Positions 1 through 10,445 of a DNA stretch of 39,799 nt are shown here, piece after piece. The stretch is taken from the NCBI GenBank assembly GCA_021298995.1, contig JAJTGB010000007.1, forward strand, positions 1 to 39,799. Direction: 5' to 3'. This DNA comes from Comamonadaceae bacterium. Lineage in GTDB: Bacteria; Pseudomonadota; Gammaproteobacteria; Burkholderiales; Burkholderiaceae_C. Each line of letters begins with the position of its first letter. The stretch's first letter is position 1. The notes beneath the pieces are model-generated. The model made no database searches, was not told the DNA's origin, and was given only the letters and a program-made list of their open reading frames with translations. Made by a program: the position numbers and the translations under genes.

Positions 1-10
1 ATTCTCGGGC

Positions 11-16
11 TATAAT
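11..16 (+). promoter_or_regulatory. Candidate -10 box (TATAAT) for the tRNA-Pro gene
   Basis: Exact TATAAT 12 bp upstream of the tRNA 5' end; the -35 region lies outside the window. Confidence 0.5.
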
Positions 17-27
17 TTAAAGCTTGT

Positions 28-104
28 CGGCGTGTAGCGCAGCCTGGTAGCGCACTTGCATGGGGTGCAAGGGGTCGCGAGTTCGAATCCCGCCACGCCG
101 ACCA
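28..104 (+). tRNA. tRNA-Pro (anticodon GGG)
   Basis: Acceptor stem CGGCGTG/CACGCCG, anticodon stem CTTGC/GCAAG with loop ATGGGGT (anticodon GGG), GTTCGAATC T-loop, encoded CCA at 102-104; 77 nt. Confidence 0.96.
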
Positions 105-117
105 TTCAATTTGAAGC

Positions 118-152
118 AAGCTCTTGAGAATTTATTCTCAGGAGCTTTTTTC
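118..152 (+). terminator. Rho-independent terminator after tRNA-Pro
   Basis: AAGCTCTTGAGAA-ttt-ATTCTCAGGAGCTT hairpin followed by a T run. Confidence 0.8.
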
Positions 153-179
153 TGAGATTTTCAAAGCCTTCAGGGGCTT

Positions 180-404
180 TCAAGAACTTGGTTCGGTACT
201 TTGTTCGGCCTGAATGTTGATGGCCATTGGGCCTTTGGGGCCCTCAGCCAATTCAAAACTCACCCTCGAACCTTCCTTGAGACTCTTAAAGCCTTCCATG
301 GTGATGGCTGAAAAGTGCGCAAAAGCGTCTGGCCCGCCACCATCGGGTTGAATAAACCCAAATCCCTTGGCGTCATTGAACCATTTGACTGTTCCACTGG
401 GCAT
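180..404 (-). CDS. Cold-shock domain protein (CspA family)
   Basis: [34 protein letters not shown]: canonical CSD with RNP1/RNP2-like motifs; ORF extends to 416 but [10 protein letters not shown] is the likely start. Confidence 0.93.
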   Translation of the reverse strand: MPSGTVKWFNDAKGFGFIQPDGGGPDAFAHFSAITMEGFKSLKEGSRVSFELAEGPKGPMAINIQAEQSTEPSS

Positions 405-566
405 GCCTGTCTCCATCAGTTTTGTTCTGTATAGAACATTTAATTCACTGATATGTGAGTTGTCAATTCAAGGTTTACCCGACTGATGATAAATTGCTGC
501 ATTGCGTCATAAGGACTTTTGGGGCGCGGCAAGCAGAAGAGGGCCTAGCCTCTATAGAATGAAAAC

Positions 567-944
567 ATGGCAACCGAGAAACCTCCAAAACCAAATTTAC
601 CCAAACCACCAGGATCTGTTGGTGAACCCGGACGTTCACCAGGAAATAGTGATTCTGTGGTTTTAGAAAGACGCCCTGCAAAAGTTGGGCCGCCACAGAT
701 GTACCAAGTGGTGATGTTGAACGACGACTACACTCCCATGGAATTCGTTGTCTTGGTTCTTCAAGAGTTTTTCAACAAGGACCGAGAAGCCGCCACTCAA
801 ATCATGCTGAAAATTCATTTGGACGGCAAAGGTGTTTGCGGCGTCTTTACCCGTGACGTGGCAGCCACCAAGGTGGACCAGGTGCTCGATGCAGCCAACC
901 AAGCGGGCCATCCACTTCAGTGTGTGAGTGAGCCTGTGGCATGA
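567..944 (+). CDS. clpS: ATP-dependent Clp protease adaptor ClpS
   Basis: [28 protein letters not shown] ... [15 protein letters not shown] is the ClpS core; directly upstream of clpA. Confidence 0.95.
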   Translation: MATEKPPKPNLPKPPGSVGEPGRSPGNSDSVVLERRPAKVGPPQMYQVVMLNDDYTPMEFVVLVLQEFFNKDREAATQIMLKIHLDGKGVCGVFTRDVAATKVDQVLDAANQAGHPLQCVSEPVA

Positions 945-1047
945 ATCGCACAATGAACAAGCAAGAATGTGGCATAAAGCAGTTGAAATTCAACAAATTT
1001 GCCCAACCTATTATTTTTTACCTCCGCAAGGCATTTAAGGAAATCAC

Positions 1048-3387
1048 ATGATTGCCCAAGAATTGGAAGTCAGTTTGCACATGGCCTTCGTTGAGGCGCG
1101 TCAACAGCGCCACGAGTTCATTACCGTGGAACATTTGTTGTTGGCATTGCTGGACAACCCTAGCGCAGCAGAAGTGTTGCGTGCGTGTTCAGCGCAAGTC
1201 GACGATTTGCGTCAATCGCTGTCGTCGTTTATCAAGGACAACACACCTCAAGTAGCAGGCACGGAAGAAGTTGATACACAGCCGACCTTGGGTTTTCAGC
1301 GGGTCATTCAGCGCGCCATCATGCACGTCCAATCGACTGGCAGTGGCAAGAAAGAAGTGACCGGTGCCAATGTGCTGGTGGCCATTTTTGGCGAAAAAGA
1401 TTCTCATGCTGTTTACTATTTGCACCAACAGGGCATCACCCGTTTGGATGTGGTGAACTTCATTGCACATGGCATTCGCAAGAGCGATCCACCCGAGGCC
1501 TCCAAAGGCAACGACGCAGCGCCAGCACCCGAAAGCGAAGAAAGCAGTGGTGGTGGCGAGCGCAATGAAAAAGCCTCTCCTTTGGAGCAGTTCACACAGA
1601 ACCTGAACCAGATGGCCAAAGAAGGCAAAATCGATCCACTCATCGGTCGTGAATATGAAGTTGAGCGCACCATTCAGATTTTGTGCCGTCGCCGTAAAAA
1701 CAATCCTTTGCTGGTGGGCGAAGCCGGCGTGGGTAAAACCGCCATTGCAGAGGGTTTGGCATGGCGCATTACTCAAGGCAGCGTGCCAGAAATTTTGGCT
1801 GAGGCCGTGGTCTATTCACTCGACATGGGCGCACTGTTGGCAGGTACCAAATACCGCGGTGACTTCGAGCAACGCTTGAAGGGCGTCTTGAAAGCCTTGA
1901 AGGACAAACCCCATGCTGTCTTGTTCATCGACGAAATTCACACCTTGATTGGTGCAGGGGCTGCTTCTGGCGGCACGCTGGATGCTTCCAACTTGCTCAA
2001 GCCTGCACTGTCTAGTGGCCAATTGAAGTGCATTGGTGCAACCACTTTCACGGAATACCGTGGCATCTTTGAAAAAGACGCTGCCTTGTCACGCCGCTTC
2101 CAAAAGGTCGATGTGGTTGAACCCACTGTGGCTGAGACGGTGGATATTTTGAAGGGCCTGAAATCGCGCTTCGAAGAACACCACAGTGTGAAGTACGCCA
2201 ATGCGGCGCTGCAAGCCGCTGCCGAGTTGTCTGCCAAGTTCATCAATGATCGTCAATTGCCCGACAAGGCCATTGACGTGATTGACGAAGCCGGCGCTGC
2301 CCAGCGCATCTTGCCGCCTTCCAAGCGCAAGAAAACCATTGGCAAAGCCGAGATTGAAGACATCGTGGCCAAGATTGCACGCATTCCGCCTGCCAATGTG
2401 TCTAACGACGACCGCAGCAAATTGCAAACTATTGAGCGCGATTTGAAGAGTGTGGTGTTTGGTCAAGACAAAGCACTTGAAGTGCTTGCTTCCGCTGTCA
2501 AAATGGCGCGCTCTGGTTTGGGTAAAACCGACAAGCCCATTGGCTCATTCTTGTTCAGTGGTCCTACAGGCGTTGGCAAAACCGAAGCCGCCAAACAGTT
2601 GGCCTACATCATGGGCATCGATCTCATCCGCTTTGACATGTCTGAGTACATGGAGCGTCATGCGGTGAGTCGCCTCATTGGCGCGCCTCCAGGCTACGTG
2701 GGCTTTGACCAAGGTGGTTTGCTCACTGAAGCTGTGACCAAGAAGCCCCATTGCGTGTTGCTCCTCGATGAAATTGAAAAAGCGCACCCCGACATTTTCA
2801 ATGTGCTGTTGCAGGTCATGGACCACGGTACTTTGACGGACAACAACGGCCGCAAAGCCGATTTCCGCAACGTGATCATTATCATGACCACCAATGCGGG
2901 TGCCGAGACCATGAACAAGGCCACCATTGGCTTTACCAATCCGCGTCAAGCCGGCGATGAAATGGGCGATATCAAGCGCTTGTTCACCCCTGAGTTCCGC
3001 AACCGTTTGGATGCCATGGTCAGCTTCAAGGCCTTGGACGAGCAAATCATCATGCGCGTGGTCGACAAGTTCTTGCTGCAACTGGAAACACAGTTGTCAG
3101 AAAAGAAAGTGGATGTCACGTTCAGCGACAAGTTGCGCAAATTCTTGGCCAAAAAAGGTTTCGACCCGCTCATGGGCGCTCGCCCTATGCAGCGTTTGAT
3201 CCAAGACACCATTCGCAAGGCTTTGGCCGACGAGTTGCTGTTTGGTCGATTGATCGATGGCGGTCGCTTGAGCGTTGATTTAGACGACAAAGACGAGGTG
3301 TTGCTCGACATTCAGCCTTTGCCCAAGAAGGAAGGCCGTAACTCCAAGTCTGAACCGCACGAGCCCGAAGAGGCCACAGCCAATTAA
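1048..3387 (+). CDS. clpA: ATP-dependent Clp protease ATP-binding subunit ClpA
   Basis: 779 aa, two AAA modules with Walker A GEAGVGKTA and GPTGVGKTE, N-domain MIAQELEVSLHMAFVEARQQRHEFITVEHLLLALL. Confidence 0.97.
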   Translation: MIAQELEVSLHMAFVEARQQRHEFITVEHLLLALLDNPSAAEVLRACSAQVDDLRQSLSSFIKDNTPQVAGTEEVDTQPTLGFQRVIQRAIMHVQSTGSGKKEVTGANVLVAIFGEKDSHAVYYLHQQGITRLDVVNFIAHGIRKSDPPEASKGNDAAPAPESEESSGGGERNEKASPLEQFTQNLNQMAKEGKIDPLIGREYEVERTIQILCRRRKNNPLLVGEAGVGKTAIAEGLAWRITQGSVPEILAEAVVYSLDMGALLAGTKYRGDFEQRLKGVLKALKDKPHAVLFIDEIHTLIGAGAASGGTLDASNLLKPALSSGQLKCIGATTFTEYRGIFEKDAALSRRFQKVDVVEPTVAETVDILKGLKSRFEEHHSVKYANAALQAAAELSAKFINDRQLPDKAIDVIDEAGAAQRILPPSKRKKTIGKAEIEDIVAKIARIPPANVSNDDRSKLQTIERDLKSVVFGQDKALEVLASAVKMARSGLGKTDKPIGSFLFSGPTGVGKTEAAKQLAYIMGIDLIRFDMSEYMERHAVSRLIGAPPGYVGFDQGGLLTEAVTKKPHCVLLLDEIEKAHPDIFNVLLQVMDHGTLTDNNGRKADFRNVIIIMTTNAGAETMNKATIGFTNPRQAGDEMGDIKRLFTPEFRNRLDAMVSFKALDEQIIMRVVDKFLLQLETQLSEKKVDVTFSDKLRKFLAKKGFDPLMGARPMQRLIQDTIRKALADELLFGRLIDGGRLSVDLDDKDEVLLDIQPLPKKEGRNSKSEPHEPEEATAN

Positions 3388-3398
3388 GGCAACTCAAC

Positions 3399-3427
3399 AA
3401 AAAAGCCGGATTGATCCGGCTTTTTTT
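3399..3427 (+). terminator. Bidirectional terminator between clpA and the convergent DUF853 gene
   Basis: AAAAAGCCGGA-ttga-TCCGGCTTTTTTT, perfect stem with A/T tracts on both sides. Confidence 0.85.
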
Positions 3428-4970
3428 ATCGCCGCCGGCCGCCCAAAATGCCGCCCAAGACCCCTCGAACAATTTCTCGCCCCACACTGGAGCCTATGGT
3501 GCGAACTGCTGACTTGACCATGGCTTGTGCCAAGCCGTCTTGTTTGGCCCCCCTTGGGCCTGTGCGGCCAAATAAAACGTCGCCAAGGCCGCTTAAAAGG
3601 GCGTTATCGCCTGTTTCATTGGAAGAGGGCGCGGCACTGGTGTTGGCAGACGGTGTGCCATTTGGGTTTGCGTTTGGGTTTGCGGCTGAATTTGGCTGCG
3701 CACCCTTGAGGCTCTCGTAAGCAGACTCACGGTCAATGGCTTTTTCATAAACACCTGCCACCAAGGAGTTGTCGAGCAAGGCTTTTCGCTGCTCGGGCGT
3801 GATGGGGCCCAGTTGGCTTCCGGGCAACATGACAAAGGCCTGCTGGGTGATACCAGGCCGGCCTTTCTCATCAAGGAAGCTGACCAAGGCTTCGCCCACG
3901 GCCAATTCTGTGATGGCTTTTTCAATGTCCAAAGACGGATTGGCACGCATGGTTTGAGCGCTGGCTTTGACGGCTTTTTGGTCGCGTGGTGTGAAGGCTC
4001 TCAGCGCATGCTGAACCCGATTGCCCAATTGGCCCAAGACCGTTTCAGGCACATCCAGCGGATTTTGCGTGACAAAATAAACCCCCACACCCTTGGAGCG
4101 AATGAGGCGGACCAACAGCTCCATCCGTTCAATCAGGACCTTGGGCGCTTCATTGAAAAGCAAGTGCGCTTCATCAAAGAAAAAGACAAGTTTGGGTTTA
4201 TCGGGGTCGCCAATTTCTGGCAACTGTTCAAAAAGTTCAGACAAGAGCCAAAGCAAAAAAGTGCCATAAAGCCGAGGGGCGTTCATGAGCTCGCTGGCAG
4301 ACAGCAAGTTGATCACGCCTTTGCCCTTGGCATCCGTTTGTAAAAAGTCTTGGATGTTGAGCATGGGCTCGCCAAAAAACTTGTCAGCGCCTTGGCTTTC
4401 AATTTCAAGCAAACCCCGCTGAATGGCGCCCACGCTGGCGGCACTCACATTGCCGTACTCGGTGGTGAATTGCCTAGCGTTTTCGCCCACATGCTGAAGC
4501 ATGGCGCGCAGGTCTTTGAGGTCTAACAGCAGCAATCCCTGGTCATCCGCAATTTTGAAGACCAAATTCAAGACACCGGCTTGGGTTTCATTGAGGTTCA
4601 GCATGCGGCCCAAAAGCAAGGGTCCCATGTCTGAAATGGTGGCTCTGACAGGGTGCCCTTGCTTGCCAAACACGTCCCACAGGGTAGTGGGGCAGCTTTG
4701 GGCACTGGGTTCATCGAGCCTGCGCTCTTTCAAAATGCCCTTGATTTTCTCGCTCAGGTGGCCAGTTTGGCTAATGCCGACCAAATCACCTTTGACGTCG
4801 GCCATAAAGACGGGAACCCCTTGATTGGAGAAATTCTCGGCCAAAGTTTGCAAACTGACCGTTTTTCCAGTGCCAGTGGCACCTGTGATCAGGCCGTGGC
4901 GGTTGGCCATCCCCATCAAAATTTGGCAATCTGTGGTTTGATTGCGGGCAATCAAGAGTTGATTTGGCAT
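3426..4970 (-). CDS. HerA/DUF853 (YjgR-like) helicase-like ATPase
   Basis: [67 protein letters not shown]: Walker A GATGTGKT and the characteristic DVKGDL; Walker [14 protein letters not shown] extends to 4988. Confidence 0.92.
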   Translation of the reverse strand: MPNQLLIARNQTTDCQILMGMANRHGLITGATGTGKTVSLQTLAENFSNQGVPVFMADVKGDLVGISQTGHLSEKIKGILKERRLDEPSAQSCPTTLWDVFGKQGHPVRATISDMGPLLLGRMLNLNETQAGVLNLVFKIADDQGLLLLDLKDLRAMLQHVGENARQFTTEYGNVSAASVGAIQRGLLEIESQGADKFFGEPMLNIQDFLQTDAKGKGVINLLSASELMNAPRLYGTFLLWLLSELFEQLPEIGDPDKPKLVFFFDEAHLLFNEAPKVLIERMELLVRLIRSKGVGVYFVTQNPLDVPETVLGQLGNRVQHALRAFTPRDQKAVKASAQTMRANPSLDIEKAITELAVGEALVSFLDEKGRPGITQQAFVMLPGSQLGPITPEQRKALLDNSLVAGVYEKAIDRESAYESLKGAQPNSAANPNANPNGTPSANTSAAPSSNETGDNALLSGLGDVLFGRTGPRGAKQDGLAQAMVKSAVRTIGSSVGREIVRGVLGGILGGRRR

Positions 4971-5041
4971 GAAAAAGGGTCCCCCCAACTAGAAAAGTAA
5001 AATCTCACCCAGTAGATTAAATCAACAACAAGGATTTTCAG

Positions 5042-5767
5042 ATGGCTGGCCACAGTAAATGGGCAAATATTCAGCACCGCAAGGGCAGGCAAGACGAAAA
5101 GCGCCAGCGCATTTGGACCCGCGTGGTCCGAGAAATCATGGTGGCAGCCAGAACGGGCGGGGGCGATCCTACGGCCAATCCTCGTTTGCGCTTGGCCATC
5201 GAAAAAGCCAAAGCGGCCAACATGCCGGCTGACACCGTCAAACGCAACATCGACAAGGCCACGGGTAACTTGGAAGGCGTGACCTACGAAGAAATTCGAT
5301 ACGAAGGCTATGGCATTGGCGGCGCCGCCATCATTGTCGATACCATGACCGACAATCGTGTGCGCACAGTGGCCGAAGTGCGCCATGCCTTCAGCAAACA
5401 TGGCGGCAACATGGGCACCGAAGGCTCTGTGGCTTTTCAGTTCAAGCATTGCGGTCAATTGATCTTTGCACCGGGCACTTCGGAAGACAAAGTGATGGAG
5501 GTGGCGCTGGAAGCTGGTGCTGAAGATGTGGTCACTGATGACGATGGCGCCATTGAGGTACTGACCACCCCTGCAGACTTTGAAGCTGTTAAAAATGCCC
5601 TTGAAGCGGCTGGTTTGACAGCGGACATGGCTGAAGTAACCATGCGTGCAGAAAACAGCATTGACTTGACGGCTGAGGATGCTGCCAGAATGCAAAAACT
5701 CATAGATGTTTTGGAAGATTTAGACGATGTGCAAAACGTTTTCCACAACGCAAGCATTTCTGAATAA
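5042..5767 (+). CDS. yebC: YebC/PmpR family DNA-binding/translation-associated protein
   Basis: [32 protein letters not shown] is the YebC signature; 241 aa. Confidence 0.96.
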   Translation: MAGHSKWANIQHRKGRQDEKRQRIWTRVVREIMVAARTGGGDPTANPRLRLAIEKAKAANMPADTVKRNIDKATGNLEGVTYEEIRYEGYGIGGAAIIVDTMTDNRVRTVAEVRHAFSKHGGNMGTEGSVAFQFKHCGQLIFAPGTSEDKVMEVALEAGAEDVVTDDDGAIEVLTTPADFEAVKNALEAAGLTADMAEVTMRAENSIDLTAEDAARMQKLIDVLEDLDDVQNVFHNASISE

Positions 5768-5777
5768 GGTTTGATCG

Positions 5778-7073
5778 ATGAAAGTATTGGTTGTAGGTGG
5801 GGGTGGACGCGAACATGCGTTGGCCTGGAAGTTGTCGCAATCTGAACGCATTCAGAAAGTGTTTGTGGCCCCAGGCAATGGCGGCACAGCACGTGATCCC
5901 AACTTGATCGATGTGCCCATCACGGATGTGAATGCGCTGCTTCAGTGGGCGCAACAAGAAAAAATTGATCTCACAGTGGTGGGGCCTGAAGCGCCATTGG
6001 CCGCAGGTGTGGTCGATGTGTTCAGAGCGCATGGCATGCGAATTTTTGGACCCACCCAAGCCGCTGCGCAATTGGAAAGTTCCAAAGCATTTTCAAAAGC
6101 TTTTATGAAGCGGCATGGCATTCCCACGGCCATCTATGAAACCTTCACTGACCCTGCTTCGGCGCATGCCTACATTGACAAAATGGGAGCGCCCATTGTG
6201 GTCAAGGCAGATGGTTTGGCTGCTGGCAAAGGTGTGGTGGTGGCCATGAACGCTGAAGAGGCGCATGCGGCCATCGAGTTTATGTTGTTAGACAACACAT
6301 TGGGCGTGGTTCACAACGCAGGCGCAGACGGTGCTGCGTTGCCACGCGTGGTCATTGAAGAATTTTTGCAGGGCGAAGAGGCCAGCTTCATTGTGATGTG
6401 CGATGGTAAAAATGTGGTGGCCTTGGCCACCAGTCAAGACCACAAACGATTGCTGGACAAAGACGAAGGCCCCAACACGGGCGGTATGGGCGCCTACTCG
6501 CCAGCACCGGTGGTCAGCGCCCAAGTACACGCCCGAGCGATGCGCGAAGTGATCATGCCCACCATCAAGGGCATGGAAAAAGATGGCATTCCCTACACCG
6601 GATTTCTGTACGCTGGCTTGATGATTGACGACAAGGGTTATCCCAAAACATTGGAGTTCAACTGCCGAATGGGAGACCCCGAAACACAACCGATCATGAT
6701 GCGCTTGAAGAGCGATTTGTTAGAAGTGATGCTGGCTGCAACCAGTGAAAAGTTGGGCACCATTGAGCTGGAGTGGGACCGCCGCACAGCGCTGGGTGTC
6801 GTGATGGCTGCGGCGGGCTATCCCATGAGTCCGCGCAAAGGTGATGTTGTTTCCGGTTTACCCAAAGATGAACTGGATGCCATGGTCTTTCATGCAGGCA
6901 CCGAAGCCAAGGACGGACAAACACTGACATCGGGTGGGCGAGTGCTTTGCGTCACGGTGTTGGCCGATTCTGTGAAGCAAGCTCAGCAAAAGGCTTATGA
7001 AGTGGCCAAAGGCATTCATTTTGATGGACAGCAGTATCGAAGGGATATTGGTTTTAGGGCAATCAAATCGTGA
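5778..7073 (+). CDS. purD: Phosphoribosylamine--glycine ligase
   Basis: MKVLVVGGGGREHALAWKLSQS..., PIVVKADGLAAGKGVVVA, FNCRMGDPETQ motifs; 431 aa. Confidence 0.97.
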   Translation: MKVLVVGGGGREHALAWKLSQSERIQKVFVAPGNGGTARDPNLIDVPITDVNALLQWAQQEKIDLTVVGPEAPLAAGVVDVFRAHGMRIFGPTQAAAQLESSKAFSKAFMKRHGIPTAIYETFTDPASAHAYIDKMGAPIVVKADGLAAGKGVVVAMNAEEAHAAIEFMLLDNTLGVVHNAGADGAALPRVVIEEFLQGEEASFIVMCDGKNVVALATSQDHKRLLDKDEGPNTGGMGAYSPAPVVSAQVHARAMREVIMPTIKGMEKDGIPYTGFLYAGLMIDDKGYPKTLEFNCRMGDPETQPIMMRLKSDLLEVMLAATSEKLGTIELEWDRRTALGVVMAAAGYPMSPRKGDVVSGLPKDELDAMVFHAGTEAKDGQTLTSGGRVLCVTVLADSVKQAQQKAYEVAKGIHFDGQQYRRDIGFRAIKS

Positions 7074-7741
7074 ACCCCGTTGTCGATCAAAAACTCTCCG
7101 AACCTGTCTTAATTCCAGGGCCCTTTCCGGTTCAGTTCAAAGGACAGGCTTGGGCCTCTTGGGTGCTCAAACTCATTGGGTGGCGCGTTGATTTTCAGGG
7201 TCTTCCGACGCTGCAAGGCGTGGCCATTGTGTACCCCCACACCAGCAATTGGGATTTCATGACGGCCATGTTGTGCAAGTGGACCATGGGACTGCCTGTG
7301 CACTTCTGGGGCAAAGATTCTTTGTTCAAAATTCCACTTTTTGGCCGCTGGGTCAGCTGGATCGGTGGCGTGCCCATCGATCGCTCCTCTGCTCGGGGTG
7401 TGGTGGGCGAGATGCTTGAGGTTTTTGCAGAGCATCAACGCGCCAACAAATTCATGTGGTTGGGTTTGTCCCCTGAAGGGACGCGAAAACGCACCGAGGG
7501 TTGGAAGAGTGGTTTTTACCAACTTGCGCTCAAATCCAAATTGCCCTTGGGGGTGGTTAGGTTAGATTACAAAAAGAAAGAGCTCAAATTTGAAGGTTTT
7601 ATTCAGCTCACCGGTGATGTCGAAACCGATTACGCCTATTTGCGCAAAATGTATGAAGGCGTTGAGGGTTTTCACATCGACAAAGCTGCACCGATCAGAC
7701 CTTTGCCCGCCAAAGAGTCCAACACCAAAGCGGCTCAATGA
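7070..7741 (+). CDS. 1-acyl-sn-glycerol-3-phosphate acyltransferase-like (PlsC/LPLAT superfamily)
   Basis: YPHTSNWDFMTAM (HX4D-like), FGRWVSWIGGVPIDRSS, LSPEGTRKR (EGTR); GTG start overlapping the purD stop (GTGA). Confidence 0.88.
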   Translation: MNPVVDQKLSEPVLIPGPFPVQFKGQAWASWVLKLIGWRVDFQGLPTLQGVAIVYPHTSNWDFMTAMLCKWTMGLPVHFWGKDSLFKIPLFGRWVSWIGGVPIDRSSARGVVGEMLEVFAEHQRANKFMWLGLSPEGTRKRTEGWKSGFYQLALKSKLPLGVVRLDYKKKELKFEGFIQLTGDVETDYAYLRKMYEGVEGFHIDKAAPIRPLPAKESNTKAAQ

Positions 7742-7786
7742 TGGTTTCAATGACAGGTAACAAGGCGACAGACAGAAAGAAGCAGC

Positions 7787-8704
7787 ATGCAAGTTAGTCA
7801 AGCACACACTGTTCGAGAGTACTTAATCCAGCTCCAATCCCGAATCACCCAGGCATTGCATGACCTGGACGGCACGGCGTTTGTGGTGGATGCATGGCGC
7901 AAGCCTGAAGGTGAGATGTTGCAGGGCGACGGCATCACTCAAATTTTGGAGGGTGGCCCCGTGTTTGAAAGGGCAGGGTGTGGTTTTTCGCATGTCACTG
8001 GCCCCAAGCTTCCTCCTTCAGCCACGCAACATCGCCCCGAATTGTCGGGCGCTCCCTTTGAGGCCATGGGCTTGTCGCTGGTTTTTCACCCGCGCAATCC
8101 TTACGTGCCCACGGTTCACATGAATGTGCGAATGATTGTGGCCAAGCCTGAGGGGCAAGCTCCAGTGGCTTGGTTTGGCGGGGGCATGGACTTGACGCCT
8201 TACTATGGTTTTGAAGAGGATGCAGTGCATTTTCACCAAGTCTGCAAAGAAGCTGTTGAGCCTTACGGCGCTGACTTGCACCCCAAGTTCAAAAAATGGT
8301 GTGATGAGTATTTCTATTTAAAACACCGCAATGAAGCGCGCGGTGTGGGCGGCATTTTTTACGATGACTTTTCAGAACTCGGATTTGAAAAAGGCTTTGC
8401 CATGATGCAAGACGTGGGCAATGGTTTGCTCAAAGCCTATCTGCCACTGGTGATGCGACGCAAAGACACCCCCTATGGGGAGCGTGAAAGAGATTTCCAG
8501 TTGTACCGCAGAGGCCGCTATGTGGAGTTCAATTTGGTCTGGGACAGGGGCACCCATTTTGGTTTGCAGTCGGGTGGCCGCACCGAATCGATTTTGTTGT
8601 CGATGCCCTCGCTGGTGAGCTGGTCCTACAACCGAGTGGATGCGCCCGATTCTGCTGAAGCGCAGTTGGCCAGTCGCTTTTTAAAGCCCAGGGATTGGGT
8701 TTGA
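7787..8704 (+). CDS. hemF: Oxygen-dependent coproporphyrinogen III oxidase
   Basis: [66 protein letters not shown]. Confidence 0.97.
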   Translation: MQVSQAHTVREYLIQLQSRITQALHDLDGTAFVVDAWRKPEGEMLQGDGITQILEGGPVFERAGCGFSHVTGPKLPPSATQHRPELSGAPFEAMGLSLVFHPRNPYVPTVHMNVRMIVAKPEGQAPVAWFGGGMDLTPYYGFEEDAVHFHQVCKEAVEPYGADLHPKFKKWCDEYFYLKHRNEARGVGGIFYDDFSELGFEKGFAMMQDVGNGLLKAYLPLVMRRKDTPYGERERDFQLYRRGRYVEFNLVWDRGTHFGLQSGGRTESILLSMPSLVSWSYNRVDAPDSAEAQLASRFLKPRDWV

Positions 8705-9297
8705 TGTCTCAGCGCATTGGCATCTTGGGAGGGGCTTTTGACCCCCCTCACAATGCCCATGTGGCCATGGCTGAAGCAGCTATTGCACAATTTAACTTGG
8801 ATACCTTGCGTGTCATTCCTACGGGGGATGCATGGCACAAACCCAGAGACTTGAGCAGTGGGGTTCACAGGGCTGAAATGGCGAGACTGGCTTTTGGTCA
8901 TCTGAGCCAAGTCAGCATTGATGAAATTGAATTGCTGCGCCAGGGCCCCAGCTACACCATCGACACCCTCAGAGCGCTGAGCCAGCAAACACCCGAGGCG
9001 CAATTCTTCTTATTCATTGGTGAAGATCAGGGCAAAGCACTCGGAACGTGGCGTGAAATCGAAGAAATTGCTCAGAGAGCTATAATTTGCGTCGCTGAAC
9101 GCGAGTTGCCAGGTTTGCCTGGGCTTGAGGTTCCAAGCCACCATATTCCCACCCAAGTCCTGAAACTGCCCCATTTGCCTCACAGTGCAACGCAAGTTCG
9201 AGAACGGGTGGCCCAAGGGCAAGCCATTGACCACTTGGTCCCTAAGCCCGTTGCGCTGTATATTCAACGCCATCACCTTTACCTGCCTGACCGATGA
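8704..9297 (+). CDS. nadD: Nicotinate-nucleotide adenylyltransferase
   Basis: RIGILGGAFDPPHNAHVAMAEAAI (GGxFDPxHxGH-type motif); ATG overlaps the hemF stop (TGATG). ORF track start 8695 is an upstream TTG. Confidence 0.94.
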   Translation: MSQRIGILGGAFDPPHNAHVAMAEAAIAQFNLDTLRVIPTGDAWHKPRDLSSGVHRAEMARLAFGHLSQVSIDEIELLRQGPSYTIDTLRALSQQTPEAQFFLFIGEDQGKALGTWREIEEIAQRAIICVAERELPGLPGLEVPSHHIPTQVLKLPHLPHSATQVRERVAQGQAIDHLVPKPVALYIQRHHLYLPDR

Positions 9298-9965
9298 ACG
9301 AAACCTCTGCCAAAAAAGACACCCAAAAACTTCAACGCGCCATTGTGGACGCGCTGGAAGATGTGAAAGCACAAGAAATTGTGGTGTTCGATACGGAAGA
9401 GATGTCAGCTCTTTTTGAGCGTGTCATCATTGCCTCCGGCACATCCAACCGTCAAACCAAGGCCTTGGCTGCCAGTGTGCGCGACAAGGTGCGTGAAGCG
9501 GGTTATCCCAAGCCCCGCATTGAAGGCGAAGACAATGGCGAGTGGATCATTGTCGATTGCGGCAGTGCCGTGGCGCACATCATGCAGCCCACCATTCGGT
9601 CCTACTACAACCTTGAAGAAATTTGGGGCGACAAGCCGGTTCGACTCAAGTTGGGTGCCCCCAAGCCAGCCGAGCCCGTGCGCAAGCCTGTGGCAAAAAA
9701 GAAAGCCAACGTCAGCGCTGGCCGCACGCCAACACGCCGCGACTCAGTACCCGTGGGTCCCATGGGTTCTGAAGCTTTGAAGCCAACGCGCAAAGCACCC
9801 GCGAAGTCTGCAGGCAAGCCCGCCGCCAAAGTGGCCAGTAAAACAGCCAGCAAGGCCGCGCCATCTTCTGGAAAATCGGTGGCCAAACCTGCAGCCAAAC
9901 CTGCTGGTAAAACAGCTTCTAAACCTGCTGCCAAATCTAGCGCCAAGGCCAAGCCCAAGGCCTGA
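9294..9965 (+). CDS. rsfS: Ribosomal silencing factor RsfS with long Ala/Lys/Pro-rich C-terminal tail
   Basis: [38 protein letters not shown]...[30 protein letters not shown] is the RsfS core, followed by a roughly 100-aa low-complexity tail. Confidence 0.94.
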   Translation: MNETSAKKDTQKLQRAIVDALEDVKAQEIVVFDTEEMSALFERVIIASGTSNRQTKALAASVRDKVREAGYPKPRIEGEDNGEWIIVDCGSAVAHIMQPTIRSYYNLEEIWGDKPVRLKLGAPKPAEPVRKPVAKKKANVSAGRTPTRRDSVPVGPMGSEALKPTRKAPAKSAGKPAAKVASKTASKAAPSSGKSVAKPAAKPAGKTASKPAAKSSAKAKPKA

Positions 9966-9970
9966 GTTCC

Positions 9971-10438
9971 ATGAAACTGCTAATTGTGGCAGTGGGACAG
10001 CGAGTCCCCGATTGGGCGCAAACGGCTTGGGATGATTACGCCAAGCGTTTTCCCCCTGAACTTAAAGTGGAGCTGAAGGCGGTCAAGACCGAGCCCCGCG
10101 GCTCCAAAACATACGACACCTTGGTGGCTGCTGAGCGTCAACGCATCGAGGCTGTCATTCCGCGCGGCACCCGCGTGGTGGTGTTGGATGAGCGCGGGAC
10201 CTCATTGCGCACCACCGCATTGGCTCAGCGTCTCAAGGATTGGCAACTGGGCGGTGATGATGTGGCGCTGATCATTGGCGGGCCAGATGGGCTAGAGCCA
10301 GCCTTTCGCGATGCCGCCCATGAACGTATTCGATTGTCTGATCTCACCTTGCCGCATGCCATGGCGCGCGTGTTGCTTATTGAGCAGTTGTACCGCGCTT
10401 GGTCGATCAATGCCAATCACCCTTATCACCGAGAATAA
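9971..10438 (+). CDS. rlmH: 23S rRNA (pseudouridine1915-N3)-methyltransferase RlmH
   Basis: [28 protein letters not shown] ... [56 protein letters not shown]. Confidence 0.97.
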   Translation: MKLLIVAVGQRVPDWAQTAWDDYAKRFPPELKVELKAVKTEPRGSKTYDTLVAAERQRIEAVIPRGTRVVVLDERGTSLRTTALAQRLKDWQLGGDDVALIIGGPDGLEPAFRDAAHERIRLSDLTLPHAMARVLLIEQLYRAWSINANHPYHRE

Positions 10439-10445
10439 AGTGCTC

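Noticed and set aside
162-181. AAAGCC...GGCTTT inverted repeat at the 3' end of csp
   Set aside because: Stem is short and no T run follows on the csp strand; not supported as a terminator.
1189-1776. 195-aa minus-strand ORF antisense to clpA (and similar 2089-2466, 2545-3081)
   Set aside because: Shadow ORFs in a strongly coding region; composition follows the reverse complement of ClpA codons and no domain is recognisable.
4952-5695. 247-aa minus-strand ORF opposite yebC
   Set aside because: Fully antisense to an unambiguous YebC; no recognisable protein features.
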